Origin: an uncultured Shinella sp.
GTDB taxonomy: Bacteria; Pseudomonadota; Alphaproteobacteria; Rhizobiales; Rhizobiaceae
Assembly: GCF_946479415.1 (NCBI RefSeq)
Contig: NZ_CAMLFY010000060.1
Location: 1-25,542, forward strand
DNA: 25,542 nt
Direction: 5' to 3'
This document shows, piece by piece, positions 8,245 through 17,102 of this stretch. Both the position numbers and the translations under genes were made by a program. Below the pieces are notes generated by a model that saw only the letters and a list, made by a program, of their open reading frames with translations, searched no databases and was not told where the DNA came from. Position 1 is the stretch's first letter. The number at the start of each line of letters is the position of its first letter.

Positions 8245-9715
8245 GATCGACGTCACGGCACTGTCCGTCTTCATTTTCTTCTTCGCCTTGGTCACCTTTC
8301 TCGGCTTCGTCGCCGCGCGCTGGCGCAAACCCAAAACTCTGGACAATATCGACGAATGGGGTCTGGGTGGACGCTCCTTTGGAACCTGGATCACGTGGTT
8401 CCTGGTCGGCGGCGACTTTTACACCGCCTACACCATCATCGCGGTGCCGGCGCTTGTCTATGTCGTCGGCGCCTACGGCTTCTTTGCCCTTCCCTACACC
8501 ATCATCGTCTACCCCTTCGTCTTCGCGGTCATGCCGCTGCTCTGGAAGCGGGCTCGCGATGCCGGTTATGTGACGGCAGGCGATATCGTGCATGGCCAGT
8601 TTGGTTCACGCGCGCTCGAACTTGCCGTCGCGGCGACCGGCGTAATCGCCACGATGCCTTATATCGCCCTGCAGCTCATCGGGATGACGGCGGCCCTCAA
8701 AGCGCTCGGTCTTCACGGAGAAATTCCGCTTTCGATCGCTTTCATCATTCTGGCACTCTACACCTATTCGGCAGGTCTGAGAGCACCCGCGCTGATCGCC
8801 TTCGTCAAGGACATCATGATCTATATCGTGGTGATCGTGGCCGTGGCCCTTATCCCGTCCAAGCTTGGAGGATATGCCAGCGTCTTCGCGTCGGCCGAGG
8901 CGGCTTTCGATGCCAAGGGGAAAGGCAGCCTGTTGCTTGCCGGAAACCAGTATGTGGCCTACGCCACGCTGGCGCTCGGATCAGCTTTGGCAGCGTTCAT
9001 GTATCCGCATACGCTAACGGGAATATTTGCGTCCAACAGCGCCAACACGATCCGCAAGAATGCCGTACTCCTGCCGGCCTATACGCTGCTACTGGGTCTA
9101 TTGGCCCTGCTTGGCTATATGGGGCATGCTGCGGGACTGAAGCTGGACTCGCCAAACGACGTCGTGCCGGCGCTGTTCCAGGTTCTGTTTCCGAGCTGGT
9201 TTGCCGGCTTTGCTTTTGCCGCGATCGCGATTGGCGCCTTGGTGCCTGCGGCCGTGATGAGCATTGGCGCGGCAAATCTGTTTACCCGCAATTTCTGGAA
9301 GGCATACGTCAACCCCAACGTAACCACTCAGGGCGAGGCGAAAGTTGCCAAGCTGACCTCACTGGTCGTCAAGGTCGGCGCACTACTGGTGATCATCCTC
9401 CTGCCCACGCAATTTGCGCTCGATCTGCAATTGCTGGGAGGCATCTGGATCTTGCAGACGCTGCCCGCCCTGATTTTCGGCCTCTATTCCAAATGGTTCC
9501 GTGCACCCGCATTGCTGGCCGGATGGGTCGTCGGCTTCGTGGGTGGAACATATCTTGTCTGGGATGCCGGCTGGAAACCGCTCCACGCCATCAGCCTGGG
9601 TGGTGAGCCCTTCACCGTCTATACCGGACTGCTTGCCTTGCTCGCGAACATCACCGTCGCCTGCCTGGTCAATGCGGTTCTCCGCTCAACAAACCGCACT
9701 CCGGTTACCACTTGA
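8234..9715 (+). CDS. mctP: SSS-family monocarboxylate permease, MctP-like
   Basis: This polytopic inner-membrane symporter of 493 residues, roughly 13 hydrophobic segments, belongs to the sodium:solute symporter family. The start follows CGGAG by 9 bases inside the end of the DUF3311 gene. The N-terminal segment DEWGLGGRSFGTWITWFLVGGDFYTAYT is, in two parts, the characteristic family region, and YTYSAGLRAPALIAFVKDIMIY matches the central SSS core. Rhizobial MctP carries lactate, pyruvate, acetate and alanine. That substrate range is inferred here from the preceding Cache kinase/NarL-type regulator pair and the DUF3311 partner. A strong hairpin follows the stop. Confidence 0.87.
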   Translation: MTTEIDVTALSVFIFFFALVTFLGFVAARWRKPKTLDNIDEWGLGGRSFGTWITWFLVGGDFYTAYTIIAVPALVYVVGAYGFFALPYTIIVYPFVFAVMPLLWKRARDAGYVTAGDIVHGQFGSRALELAVAATGVIATMPYIALQLIGMTAALKALGLHGEIPLSIAFIILALYTYSAGLRAPALIAFVKDIMIYIVVIVAVALIPSKLGGYASVFASAEAAFDAKGKGSLLLAGNQYVAYATLALGSALAAFMYPHTLTGIFASNSANTIRKNAVLLPAYTLLLGLLALLGYMGHAAGLKLDSPNDVVPALFQVLFPSWFAGFAFAAIAIGALVPAAVMSIGAANLFTRNFWKAYVNPNVTTQGEAKVAKLTSLVVKVGALLVIILLPTQFALDLQLLGGIWILQTLPALIFGLYSKWFRAPALLAGWVVGFVGGTYLVWDAGWKPLHAISLGGEPFTVYTGLLALLANITVACLVNAVLRSTNRTPVTT

Positions 9716-9721
9716 GCACTG

Positions 9722-9752
9722 ATGCAAGCCGCCTTTGCCGGGCGGCTTGCAT
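9722..9752. terminator. Hairpin terminator after mctP
   Basis: A perfect 12-bp inverted repeat, ATGCAAGCCGCC / GGCGGCTTGCAT, with a 7-base loop lies 6 bp after the mctP stop and 55 bp from the stop of the convergent hydrolase gene. No T-run follows on either strand, so it may be Rho-assisted or act as a 3' stabiliser. Confidence 0.65.
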
Positions 9753-9807
9753 ACCCAAACTGGGTTCGGCTTCGTTGCACATAAGATATGTGCTGCCCGT
9801 ATCGATA

Positions 9808-10350
9808 CTAGGAGACACTCTCCTCGACAAAAGCGGCAATGTCCGCCAGAAAAACTGATCTTGGCGCAAGAATATCACCACGGTAAAAATCGTGCTGCTT
9901 GCCAGCGTAGATTTTCCAACAGCCGGGAACCGCGTCGTTCCAGGCTTCAGTCGGCCGATATGGATCCAAGTCTCCCCAAAGAGCCATTGTTGGTATGTTC
10001 AAGGGAAATGTTTCGAGCCGCAGTCTGGTTGACGATACGCAAATCAGAGCCTGAAGCTTCAACCCGGCTTTGACCGCGCGCCATAGAGCAGTGCCGCCTG
10101 CGCTGAAACCGATGCCGATATATCCACCCCCATCAATTTCGCAAAGAGTCTGAACTGCACGCGACATGCCGTCCTCGTTGAAAAGATGATCATGGAGATC
10201 GTCTCCGCTCAGATCGGGACGTTTGCTCAAATCAGCCATTTGCAACATGCGGCTTTCAAAGCGTCCACTACCCCAGAGGCTGGCCGATGTATCGGGAAAG
10301 CCATGGATGTCACCTACGACCAACAAGCGGCGCACGTTTGTTTTGTTCAT
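9808..10350 (-). CDS. Small alpha/beta-hydrolase-fold protein, last gene of the siderophore transport unit
   Basis: This 180-residue protein has hydrolase character: a nucleophile elbow GFSAGG with Ser83, a candidate acid residue in WGDLDP (Asp127 or Asp129), and a C-terminal His153 in KQHDFY. It is short for the family, with little room for a cap domain. ATG at 10350 is preferred over TTG at 10356 because GGAAG lies 8 bases before it. It follows the phosphopantetheinyl transferase after 111 bp on the same strand. It might be a thioesterase-like editing enzyme or a ferric-siderophore esterase, but context is the only support. The stretch looks less GC-rich than its neighbours by eye. Substrate unknown. 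Confidence 0.72.
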   Translation of the reverse strand: MNKTNVRRLLVVGDIHGFPDTSASLWGSGRFESRMLQMADLSKRPDLSGDDLHDHLFNEDGMSRAVQTLCEIDGGGYIGIGFSAGGTALWRAVKAGLKLQALICVSSTRLRLETFPLNIPTMALWGDLDPYRPTEAWNDAVPGCWKIYAGKQHDFYRGDILAPRSVFLADIAAFVEESVS

Positions 10351-10467
10351 GATCAAGGCTTCCGCTTCAAGAGTCGTCCCAGGGCATCATCAAAGCCTTC
10401 TCAAGTCGATTGAGCAGTGATCGCTCGCCCCAAGGTCCAGCCCATTTCCTTACTCCAGATGACCTTT

Positions 10468-11139
10468 TCAAAATGACAACTGGACCTCCACCCTTGATAC
10501 GGTCGTGGTGGCAATGCAGCCTATTTCCCCTTGGAAAGCCATCTCCCGGCAATGAAACGCGTGGAGACCTTCATGGGTCCGTGCCAGGCTCCAGCGTCCG
10601 TCTGGCCCGATATCTTGTGCAAGAGGAACGACGACATCGGCAAGGGGTTGGGACAGGCCCTTGCCGAGCGCTTTCACGACGGCTTCCTTCCGTCTCCAAA
10701 TCGCCAGAAGATGTGCATTGGACAACGAAGCCGCACCAAGACGCGCTTTCTCGGCGCGGGACCAGACGGGCTCGAACCAATCGGCGTGAACAGATCGCGT
10801 GCCAATTTCGATATCGATGCCAAGCTGATGCTCCGCCATTGCGAGGAGCGCTCTGCCTGCGCTGTGCGAAAGCGAGAATTCCGGACCTCCGGCTAATGCG
10901 GGTTTGCCCCACGGGTTATACTGATAGGTGATTTCGTCCGGCTGGTATCCATATTCGCGGGCTATGATCCAGCGCATCGCGACATGTGAAGCCATGTAGC
11001 GGGAGGCATCTTGCGCACGCACAAAACGGGCGGCACGAGCCTGCTCCTGCCCGTCGAGCCAGACGCGCTGATCCAAAAGCAACCATCGTGGATCATCGAG
11101 GTCGATCGACCAGACACGCACCAGCGGAAGATCGCTCAC
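10468..11139 (-). CDS. Sfp-type 4'-phosphopantetheinyl transferase
   Basis: This 223-residue enzyme would transfer phosphopantetheine from CoA to the carrier-protein serines of the adjacent assembly line. Motifs are the CoA-binding FSLSHS near residues 88-93, the Mg-binding GIDIE with Asp109 and Glu111, and W-x2-KEA-x2-K (Trp148, Lys151, Glu152, Lys156). Length and motif order fit the Sfp/EntD group rather than AcpS. The start codon overlaps the stop of the ABC transporter by 4 bp, so the two are co-translated. A pathway-specific transferase next to NRPS/PKS genes is typical of siderophore clusters. Confidence 0.93.
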   Translation of the reverse strand: MSDLPLVRVWSIDLDDPRWLLLDQRVWLDGQEQARAARFVRAQDASRYMASHVAMRWIIAREYGYQPDEITYQYNPWGKPALAGGPEFSLSHSAGRALLAMAEHQLGIDIEIGTRSVHADWFEPVWSRAEKARLGAASLSNAHLLAIWRRKEAVVKALGKGLSQPLADVVVPLAQDIGPDGRWSLARTHEGLHAFHCREMAFQGEIGCIATTTVSRVEVQLSF

Positions 11140-14100
11140 GATCCCAGCCGGCGCGTGTCGCCAGTCGCATCGGACGCGCCGGAATCCGGTCGCAAGGTCC
11201 AGCTACGTGACTGCTGATAAAGTCTTGCCAACACGGAATATGTGCCGTTCCGTTGCATCAATTCACTGTGGGTGCCTCTCTCAACGATGGCGCCCTCGGC
11301 AAGAACCAGGATCTGCTCGCATTCTGCTGCAATGTCCATATTGTGCGTCGCGACCAGTACGGTCTTGCCGGCAGAGGCCGTTTTCAACGCCTTGCGGATT
11401 TTCCGCTCGGCCTCCGGATCGACGGAGGCCGTCGGCTCATCGAGGAGGAGGACGGGAGCATCCTTCAGGATCGCCCGTGCGATGCCGATGCGTTGGCGCT
11501 CGCCACCCGAAAGCGAAAGGCCGCCATCGCCGACCACGGTCTTGTAGCCATTTGGAAAGGCCCTGATGAAATCGTGGGCGAAGGCGGCGCGCGCCGCCCG
11601 TTCGACTGCCTCCATGCCGGCCTCAGGTGCACCGAGGCGGATATTGGCGGCGATTGTGTCGGTGATGAGAAACGTATCCTGAAGGACGATGGAAAAGGTG
11701 TCCCGCACCTGTTTCAAGCCGAGATCGCGAAGGTCTGCGCCGTCAATGCGCACAGCACCGGCATCTGCGTCCCAGAAGCGCGTTGCAAGCGCCAGCACGG
11801 TACTTTTTCCGGCACCCGACCCGCCGACGAGCGCAGTGGTCGTACCCGCATTTACGGCAAACGCCACGGCATTGAGGCCACCGCCACCGGGATAGCGGAA
11901 AACCACATCGTCAAAGCGAACGCCACGCTGATCTCCTTCAAGAACCACGCCTTTGCCCTCGGACAGAGGCTGCATCGAAAGGACGTTGCGGACCTCGCGG
12001 GCAGAGCGGGCCACCGTTCGTCCATAGCTCATGAGATCGAGCGCCTCGAACATCGGCCGGTAGAAAACGAGACCGACGACGATGAAGAGCACGAAGAGAT
12101 CGAGGTCGATCCGTCCTGCGGCGAAGAGGTTGGCGCTGACGATTACGACCACGACAAAGCCGAGCTCCAGTATAGCGGGTGCTGCGACCGTCGAAAGCGC
12201 CAGGGAGCGCGTCGCCGCCCAGCTTGCCGCACGCTCGCGTGCCAAAGCTTCGCTGAAACGGGACAGCCGGCCGTCCAGCAGCCGGTAGGCGCGGATAACG
12301 GGAAGGCCGAGCAGGAATTCGACGCTGCGCGCATTGGCCTCCTCCCGCGAGGCAACCAGACGGTGCCAGGCCTTTGCGTAGCTCCGGCTGCTGAGCGCAA
12401 GCACCAAAAGGAAGATCGGCACCCCGGCAAAAAGCGCCGTCCCAAGCCGCCAGTCGAGCGTCAGCAGAATGATGCCAGAGAGCACCGGAATGAGGACGGC
12501 CCGCACGATCTGCCCTGGCGGGGTGATGAAATCGAGCTGGAAAAGATGGGCGGAAAACAACGTGCTCAGCATGGCGGCACCCCGCGATTGGAAAAAGCCG
12601 ATCGGCAGGGTTGCCAGTTTCCCGACGATTAAGCGTTGCAAGCCTCGCACCGCGTCGCGCTGAACGCCGAAGAGAGTGCGTTGCGCCGCATAGCCAAGCA
12701 GAGCGGAAAGCAGGAAGCAGGCGAGAAGCGCGGCTGTCGCAAATGCAAGCAGCCGGCCCGTCAGTGTGCCATGGGCGGCGGCAAGCAGCACGCCCACCGA
12801 AATCGCCACGGGCGAAGAGGCAAAAAGCGCGTCCAGCGAGAGCAGCGGGATCGAACGTTTCAGGATCGTGCCGCGTGTTTCGCCCGCGAGCTTGAACCAG
12901 TCGCGCCAGCCTTGCGCGAACGCTGCGGCATGGTCCTTTTTCTCCTCGCGGGCGGATTCAACCTGCTGCAGGGGCGCAAGAACCGATACGGTGGCGGCTG
13001 GCGGTGCGGCTTCGGCGGAGGGAACGGCAAGCAACATGGGTGCAGTGCCCTCATGCGCCTTCCAGAACTGCGCATAGTCGGGATTTGCAAGGAGATCGGC
13101 GTGAACGCCCGCGGCGGATACCCGGCCGGCTTGCAGGAACACGATCTGGTCAGCATGGCGGATCGTGTGCAGGCGGTGGGCGATGACGATGAGGGTTCGT
13201 CCGCGCGAAAGTTCGCTCAGCGCCTGTTGCACGAGCGCTTCACAATCGGGATCCAGCGACGCCGTCGCCTCGTCAAGCAGCACAATTGGCGCGTTCTTGA
13301 GCAGCAGCCTTGCGATGGCAACCCTCTGTCGCTGGCCGCCGGAAAGGCTGGAGCCGTTGTCGCCGACATGGCTGTGCAAGCCGTCCGGCATGCGATCGGC
13401 GAACTCGAGCACTTGCGCGCGTCTTGCTGCCTCCTCCACCTCTTCGGGATCGGCGGCAGGCCGGCCGAGCAGGATGTTCTCGTAGATCGTATCGTTGAAG
13501 AGGAACGTGTCCTGGAAGACGATACCGATCCGGTCGAGCAGATCCGCTTCGCTCATCGCCCGCACATCGACGCCCCCGATGCTGACGGTGCCGCTTTGGG
13601 GATCCATGAAGCGGGCGATCAGCCGGGCGAGCGAGGTCTTGCCCGCCCCGGACGGCCCGATCAGGGCCGTCATCGTGCCGGGCTCGACACGCAGGTCGAT
13701 AGCATGAAGCACGCAAACGCCGTCATAGGCGAGGCTGACCTTTTCCAGCAGGATGGTGTCGTCGCGCGGGCATTGCCCGCCGTCTGTGACGGCTAGCTCC
13801 TCTGCGGCCATCAGCCACGCGATGTTGCGCCCGGCAAGCGATACTTTCCAGAAGAAGGAACCGGCGGTGTAGACGAGATTGAGCAGCGGTTGGGTGAAGA
13901 CGAGGGCGATCAGCACGAAGAGGGTGAACGTCACCACATCGAGACTGCCGGCGAGATAGAGAACCCCGCCAACGGGCGTGATGATCAGAAGCGCCGCACG
14001 CAGCCCGGTAAGAAAGGCGACCCACGGCTTGAGGCTCATCAATTCCGCCTGCCGGTTGATGTCGGCGAGATCGTCGATGATCGTCATCAGCCGGGCGGAG

Positions 14101-14762
14101 ACGGCACTGTCGCCACCAAAGGACTTCAGTGTCTTCATGCCGCGAATGAACTCGATCGCGAGACCGTTGAACGCGACGATCTTGCGGCCGTATTCGCCGA
14201 TCAATGCGCGCTTGCTGCGCATCGTTAAAGCATAGATGGCGATCAGGATCGGCAGCAGGACCAAAAGGGCGAGCGTCAGCCGCCAATCAAGGAAGACGAG
14301 GAAGGCCATCATCAGCAGCGGCGTCGCGATGCCGCTCGCGATATCCGGCACTGCGTGGGCAAGCGCATCCTCCAGCTTGTCGACATCGTCGCGCATGACG
14401 CTCTTCAGACGACCGGTCGCATGGCGCGAGAAGAAATCAAGCGGCAGGCGCACGCATTTGCGCGCGATTGCGAGGCGCAGTTCATGCAGCACGCCGAAGG
14501 ATGCGGCATGAGCGACCAGCGTGGAGGCGACGACACAGAGGTGTTTGGCGAGGATCGCGCCGACAGCTGCGAGTGCAAGCCAGGGCAATTCGGCTGCCAA
14601 TTGCGCGGTATCCGCAGCGAGCGCGGCGGCGATCAGCCGGTGCGCGATACCATAAGGCACGATCGTCAGCGCGGAGGCTGCAATCGCCAGCATGCAGGAG
14701 AGTGCGATGAGCCACGTCCTCGACCGGACATGCGGAATGATCGGCTTGGCCCAGGCAAACAT
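11136..14762 (-). CDS. Fused double ABC transporter, YbtP-YbtQ/IrtA-IrtB-like, siderophore transport
   Basis: One 1208-residue polypeptide contains two complete half-transporters in the order TMD-NBD-TMD-NBD. NBD1 has Walker A GPSGAGKTS near residues 369-377, signature LSGGQRQR near 473, and Walker B IVLLDE near 493-498. NBD2 has Walker A GGSGAGKST near 980-988, signature LSGGERQR near 1084, and Walker B LLLDE near 1105-1109. Both catalytic glutamates are present, so both ATP sites look competent. Yersiniabactin (YbtP, YbtQ) and mycobactin (IrtA, IrtB) importers use two separate half-transporters; here they appear joined through a linker near residues 575-620. AAGGGG lies 5 bases before the ATG. 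An exporter role cannot be excluded from sequence alone. Confidence 0.88.
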   Translation of the reverse strand: MFAWAKPIIPHVRSRTWLIALSCMLAIAASALTIVPYGIAHRLIAAALAADTAQLAAELPWLALAAVGAILAKHLCVVASTLVAHAASFGVLHELRLAIARKCVRLPLDFFSRHATGRLKSVMRDDVDKLEDALAHAVPDIASGIATPLLMMAFLVFLDWRLTLALLVLLPILIAIYALTMRSKRALIGEYGRKIVAFNGLAIEFIRGMKTLKSFGGDSAVSARLMTIIDDLADINRQAELMSLKPWVAFLTGLRAALLIITPVGGVLYLAGSLDVVTFTLFVLIALVFTQPLLNLVYTAGSFFWKVSLAGRNIAWLMAAEELAVTDGGQCPRDDTILLEKVSLAYDGVCVLHAIDLRVEPGTMTALIGPSGAGKTSLARLIARFMDPQSGTVSIGGVDVRAMSEADLLDRIGIVFQDTFLFNDTIYENILLGRPAADPEEVEEAARRAQVLEFADRMPDGLHSHVGDNGSSLSGGQRQRVAIARLLLKNAPIVLLDEATASLDPDCEALVQQALSELSRGRTLIVIAHRLHTIRHADQIVFLQAGRVSAAGVHADLLANPDYAQFWKAHEGTAPMLLAVPSAEAAPPAATVSVLAPLQQVESAREEKKDHAAAFAQGWRDWFKLAGETRGTILKRSIPLLSLDALFASSPVAISVGVLLAAAHGTLTGRLLAFATAALLACFLLSALLGYAAQRTLFGVQRDAVRGLQRLIVGKLATLPIGFFQSRGAAMLSTLFSAHLFQLDFITPPGQIVRAVLIPVLSGIILLTLDWRLGTALFAGVPIFLLVLALSSRSYAKAWHRLVASREEANARSVEFLLGLPVIRAYRLLDGRLSRFSEALARERAASWAATRSLALSTVAAPAILELGFVVVVIVSANLFAAGRIDLDLFVLFIVVGLVFYRPMFEALDLMSYGRTVARSAREVRNVLSMQPLSEGKGVVLEGDQRGVRFDDVVFRYPGGGGLNAVAFAVNAGTTTALVGGSGAGKSTVLALATRFWDADAGAVRIDGADLRDLGLKQVRDTFSIVLQDTFLITDTIAANIRLGAPEAGMEAVERAARAAFAHDFIRAFPNGYKTVVGDGGLSLSGGERQRIGIARAILKDAPVLLLDEPTASVDPEAERKIRKALKTASAGKTVLVATHNMDIAAECEQILVLAEGAIVERGTHSELMQRNGTYSVLARLYQQSRSWTLRPDSGASDATGDTRRLGS

Positions 14763-14792
14763 CGCGTCCCCTTCCGATTTTGAATGTCATCA

Positions 14793-14826
14793 CGCCGTTG
14801 CCGGAAGGTCGCTTCCCGCAACGGCG
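14793..14826. other. Intercistronic hairpin 1 (receptor to ABC transporter)
   Basis: The inverted repeat CGCCGTTGC / GCAACGGCG (9 bp) has an inner GGAAG / CTTCC stem and a GTCG loop, separated by one C-C mismatch. It sits 30 bp upstream of the ABC transporter start. No T-run follows on the minus strand, so partial termination, mRNA stabilisation or processing are the options. Confidence 0.6.
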
Positions 14827-14831
14827 TCGAT

Positions 14832-14859
14832 GCGGCGCCGTGGCAAAGCCCGGCGCCGC
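14832..14859. other. Intercistronic hairpin 2, just after the receptor gene
   Basis: The inverted repeat GCGGCGCCG / CGGCGCCGC (9 bp) is extended by GGC-AAA-GCC with a one-base bulge. It lies 10 bp after the receptor stop on the minus strand and is followed 5 bp later by a second hairpin. It lacks a T-tract. Confidence 0.6.
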
Positions 14860-14869
14860 CGATCGACCG

Positions 14870-17068
14870 TCAGAACTTCGCGGTCATGCCGACGCCGACC
14901 GTACGGCCCTGGCCGACGACCAGGCCCACCGCCGATGGCGTCAAGTAGGAGCCGAAGGCCTCGTAACGATTGTCGAAGACATTGCGCGCGAAGGCATAGA
15001 CTTCGAGCTGATCCTTGCGGAAGCCGGCAGTAAGATTCACCAGGCTATAATTCTTCAGATAGGTGTTGTTGACCGGATCGGCCGCACGCCGTCCGACGAA
15101 CTGATATTCCGCCGAGCCGAAGAGTTCGCCGCTGATGGCGCCTTCGATCGCATAGTTGAAATCGAGCGCCGCATTGGCCGTCCATTCCGGTGCGTTCGGA
15201 ACCTTGTTGCCGCTCTTCACGCCAGCGGGGTCGTTGTCCGGCACATTGCGCAGCTCCGCATGGGTGAAACCGACGCCGCCGCGCAGGCCCAGCCAATCGT
15301 TCACGGCAAAGCGGCCTTCGAGTTCGAAGCCCTTCGTCTGGTAGTCGTAAGGCAGGATCGTAAAAGTACCGCTCGCCACATTGTAGTTGTAGGTCGGACC
15401 GTCCTTGACGTCGTTGAAGAAGACGCTGCCGGAAAGCGTGGCACGCCCGTCGAGCAGCGCCACCTTCGCGCCGCCCTCATAGGCCCAGGATGTCGCCGCA
15501 TCGAAGGGTGTTTCCGGCTTGCCCGTCGCGGCATTGATCATGAACACGTCAAAACCGCCCGAGGAATGACCGCGGCCGACGCTGACATAGGTCATGAAAT
15601 CATCCGACCATTCATAATTCAGCGATGCGCGACCGGTCAGATAGGACTCGCTCGTCTTACCGTCCTGGCGGAAGAACGGCACCGTGCCGACAAAGCCGTT
15701 CGACGTGTAACGGCCGCTATAGTCCTGCTCGTCGCGGGCGAAACGCAGGCCCGTCGTCAGCTTCAGGCGTTCTGCGACCGGCACGGTGACTTCGCCGAAG
15801 ACACCGTAGGTCTGGCTGTCGAGATTGGCGTCGAACGTACCGTTGGCATAGGGCGAGAAGCTGCCGGTCATCTTGCGCAGCTGGTTATAATCCGAGCGGA
15901 AGTAGCTGACGCCACCCACCCACTGGATATCGCTCTCTTCATGCGAGCTCAGGCGGAATTCCTGGCTGAAGACCCGCTCGCGCTGGCCGAGAACGCCTTT
16001 ATCGATCTTGTTATTGGCGAAGAATTCCGGCGGCAGACCGAGGAAGGCGGCGTAGAGGTAGGAGTCGGTCGAATCCGCGATGTTCATCGCATTGATGCGC
16101 TGGCCGCCGGTGACGGAGGTGAAGCGGCCGAACTCGAAATCGTGTTCGACGGTCATGGAGCCGCCGAGAATATTGCGGTTGGCCTCCTGGTGGATGTCCG
16201 TTCCGCTTGTCGGATAGCCGGGTTGGCCGCGCAGGATGAACTGCGGCATGTTGACCATACCGTCTTCGAAGAAGCCGTGCACGGTGACCGTCGTGTCTTC
16301 CCCTTCCCATTTCAACGTGCCGCGAGCGGCCGAGATCTTGCGGTCCCCGTCTTCGCCACCGATAATTCCGTTCGGAATATCGCCGTCAAAATTGCTGAAG
16401 CGTACTGCCCCACGACCATAGAGCTGGTCGGGGATCAGGGTTCCGCCGGCGATAAGATCGAGAAGGCGATGGCCATCGCTGCCGAATTCGGCGCGTACAA
16501 GCGCTTCCGCTGTGCCATCGGCCTCGTTGGAGACGACATTGACGACGCCGCCGAGCGTGCTGCGGCCGTAAAGCGAACTCTGCGGGCCGCGCACCACCTC
16601 GATCGTACGCACGTCGAGCGGCTGCATGCCGGCGCCGAGCAGTGTGGTCGGAGCACCGTCATAGTTGAAGGTAACGGTCGTGTCGGTCGAGTTCAGCGGG
16701 CGGATCAGCGCGCCCATGCCGCGCATCGTATAGGAGGCCTGTGTCGGATCACCGATATCGGCAAAGTAGAAATTCGGCGCGTTTCGGGTGATGGAGCCCG
16801 GCGCGTCGGCCACGGTGTTGGTGAGGTCATCGGCCGTGAGGGCAGTGATGCTCAGCGGAACCCGGGCGATGTCTTCGTCGTGCTTTCGCGCCGTAACGAC
16901 GATTTCCTCGAGACTCGTTGCTCCGCCGGCGGCAACAGCCGCCTCTTCATCCGCGGAGGCAAGCCTGTCCTGCTTTGTTTCCTGTGCTGCGGCGCTCGCA
17001 GCCATCAGGCTCACGAGGACCGAGCAGACGGAGACGCCGAGAAGATGCATGCGGTGGTTTTTTGACAC
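14870..17068 (-). CDS. TonB-dependent siderophore receptor, FyuA-like
   Basis: This outer-membrane receptor of 732 residues would take up a ferric siderophore using TonB energy. The N-terminus holds a signal peptide ending around SAAAQ (residues 1-29). A TonB-box/plug start EEIVVTARK lies near residue 54, and plug motifs include VRGPQSSLYGRSTLGGVVNVVS. The beta-barrel ends with the C-terminal phenylalanine strand VGVGMTAKF. The last barrel segments (DNRYEAFGSY...GRTVGVG) resemble the yersiniabactin receptor FyuA. The chosen start is GTG at 17068 with AAGGGG about 9 bases upstream. An in-frame ATG six codons later would also keep the signal peptide. It lies 34 bp after the MFS gene on the same strand. 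Confidence 0.92.
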   Translation of the reverse strand: MSKNHRMHLLGVSVCSVLVSLMAASAAAQETKQDRLASADEEAAVAAGGATSLEEIVVTARKHDEDIARVPLSITALTADDLTNTVADAPGSITRNAPNFYFADIGDPTQASYTMRGMGALIRPLNSTDTTVTFNYDGAPTTLLGAGMQPLDVRTIEVVRGPQSSLYGRSTLGGVVNVVSNEADGTAEALVRAEFGSDGHRLLDLIAGGTLIPDQLYGRGAVRFSNFDGDIPNGIIGGEDGDRKISAARGTLKWEGEDTTVTVHGFFEDGMVNMPQFILRGQPGYPTSGTDIHQEANRNILGGSMTVEHDFEFGRFTSVTGGQRINAMNIADSTDSYLYAAFLGLPPEFFANNKIDKGVLGQRERVFSQEFRLSSHEESDIQWVGGVSYFRSDYNQLRKMTGSFSPYANGTFDANLDSQTYGVFGEVTVPVAERLKLTTGLRFARDEQDYSGRYTSNGFVGTVPFFRQDGKTSESYLTGRASLNYEWSDDFMTYVSVGRGHSSGGFDVFMINAATGKPETPFDAATSWAYEGGAKVALLDGRATLSGSVFFNDVKDGPTYNYNVASGTFTILPYDYQTKGFELEGRFAVNDWLGLRGGVGFTHAELRNVPDNDPAGVKSGNKVPNAPEWTANAALDFNYAIEGAISGELFGSAEYQFVGRRAADPVNNTYLKNYSLVNLTAGFRKDQLEVYAFARNVFDNRYEAFGSYLTPSAVGLVVGQGRTVGVGMTAKF

Positions 17069-17102
17069 GGTCTAGCCCCTTTTGACCATTGTGCTGTGAT
17101 TG

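Noticed and set aside
11253..12632. Long plus-strand open frame opposite the ABC transporter.
   Set aside because: It is antisense to two conserved ABC motifs and shows no protein family features.
14780..17065. Very long open frame (over 750 codons) on the plus strand opposite the receptor gene.
   Set aside because: It is antisense to a clear TonB-dependent receptor, has low-complexity charged composition, no recognisable domain, and is explained by high GC codon bias.
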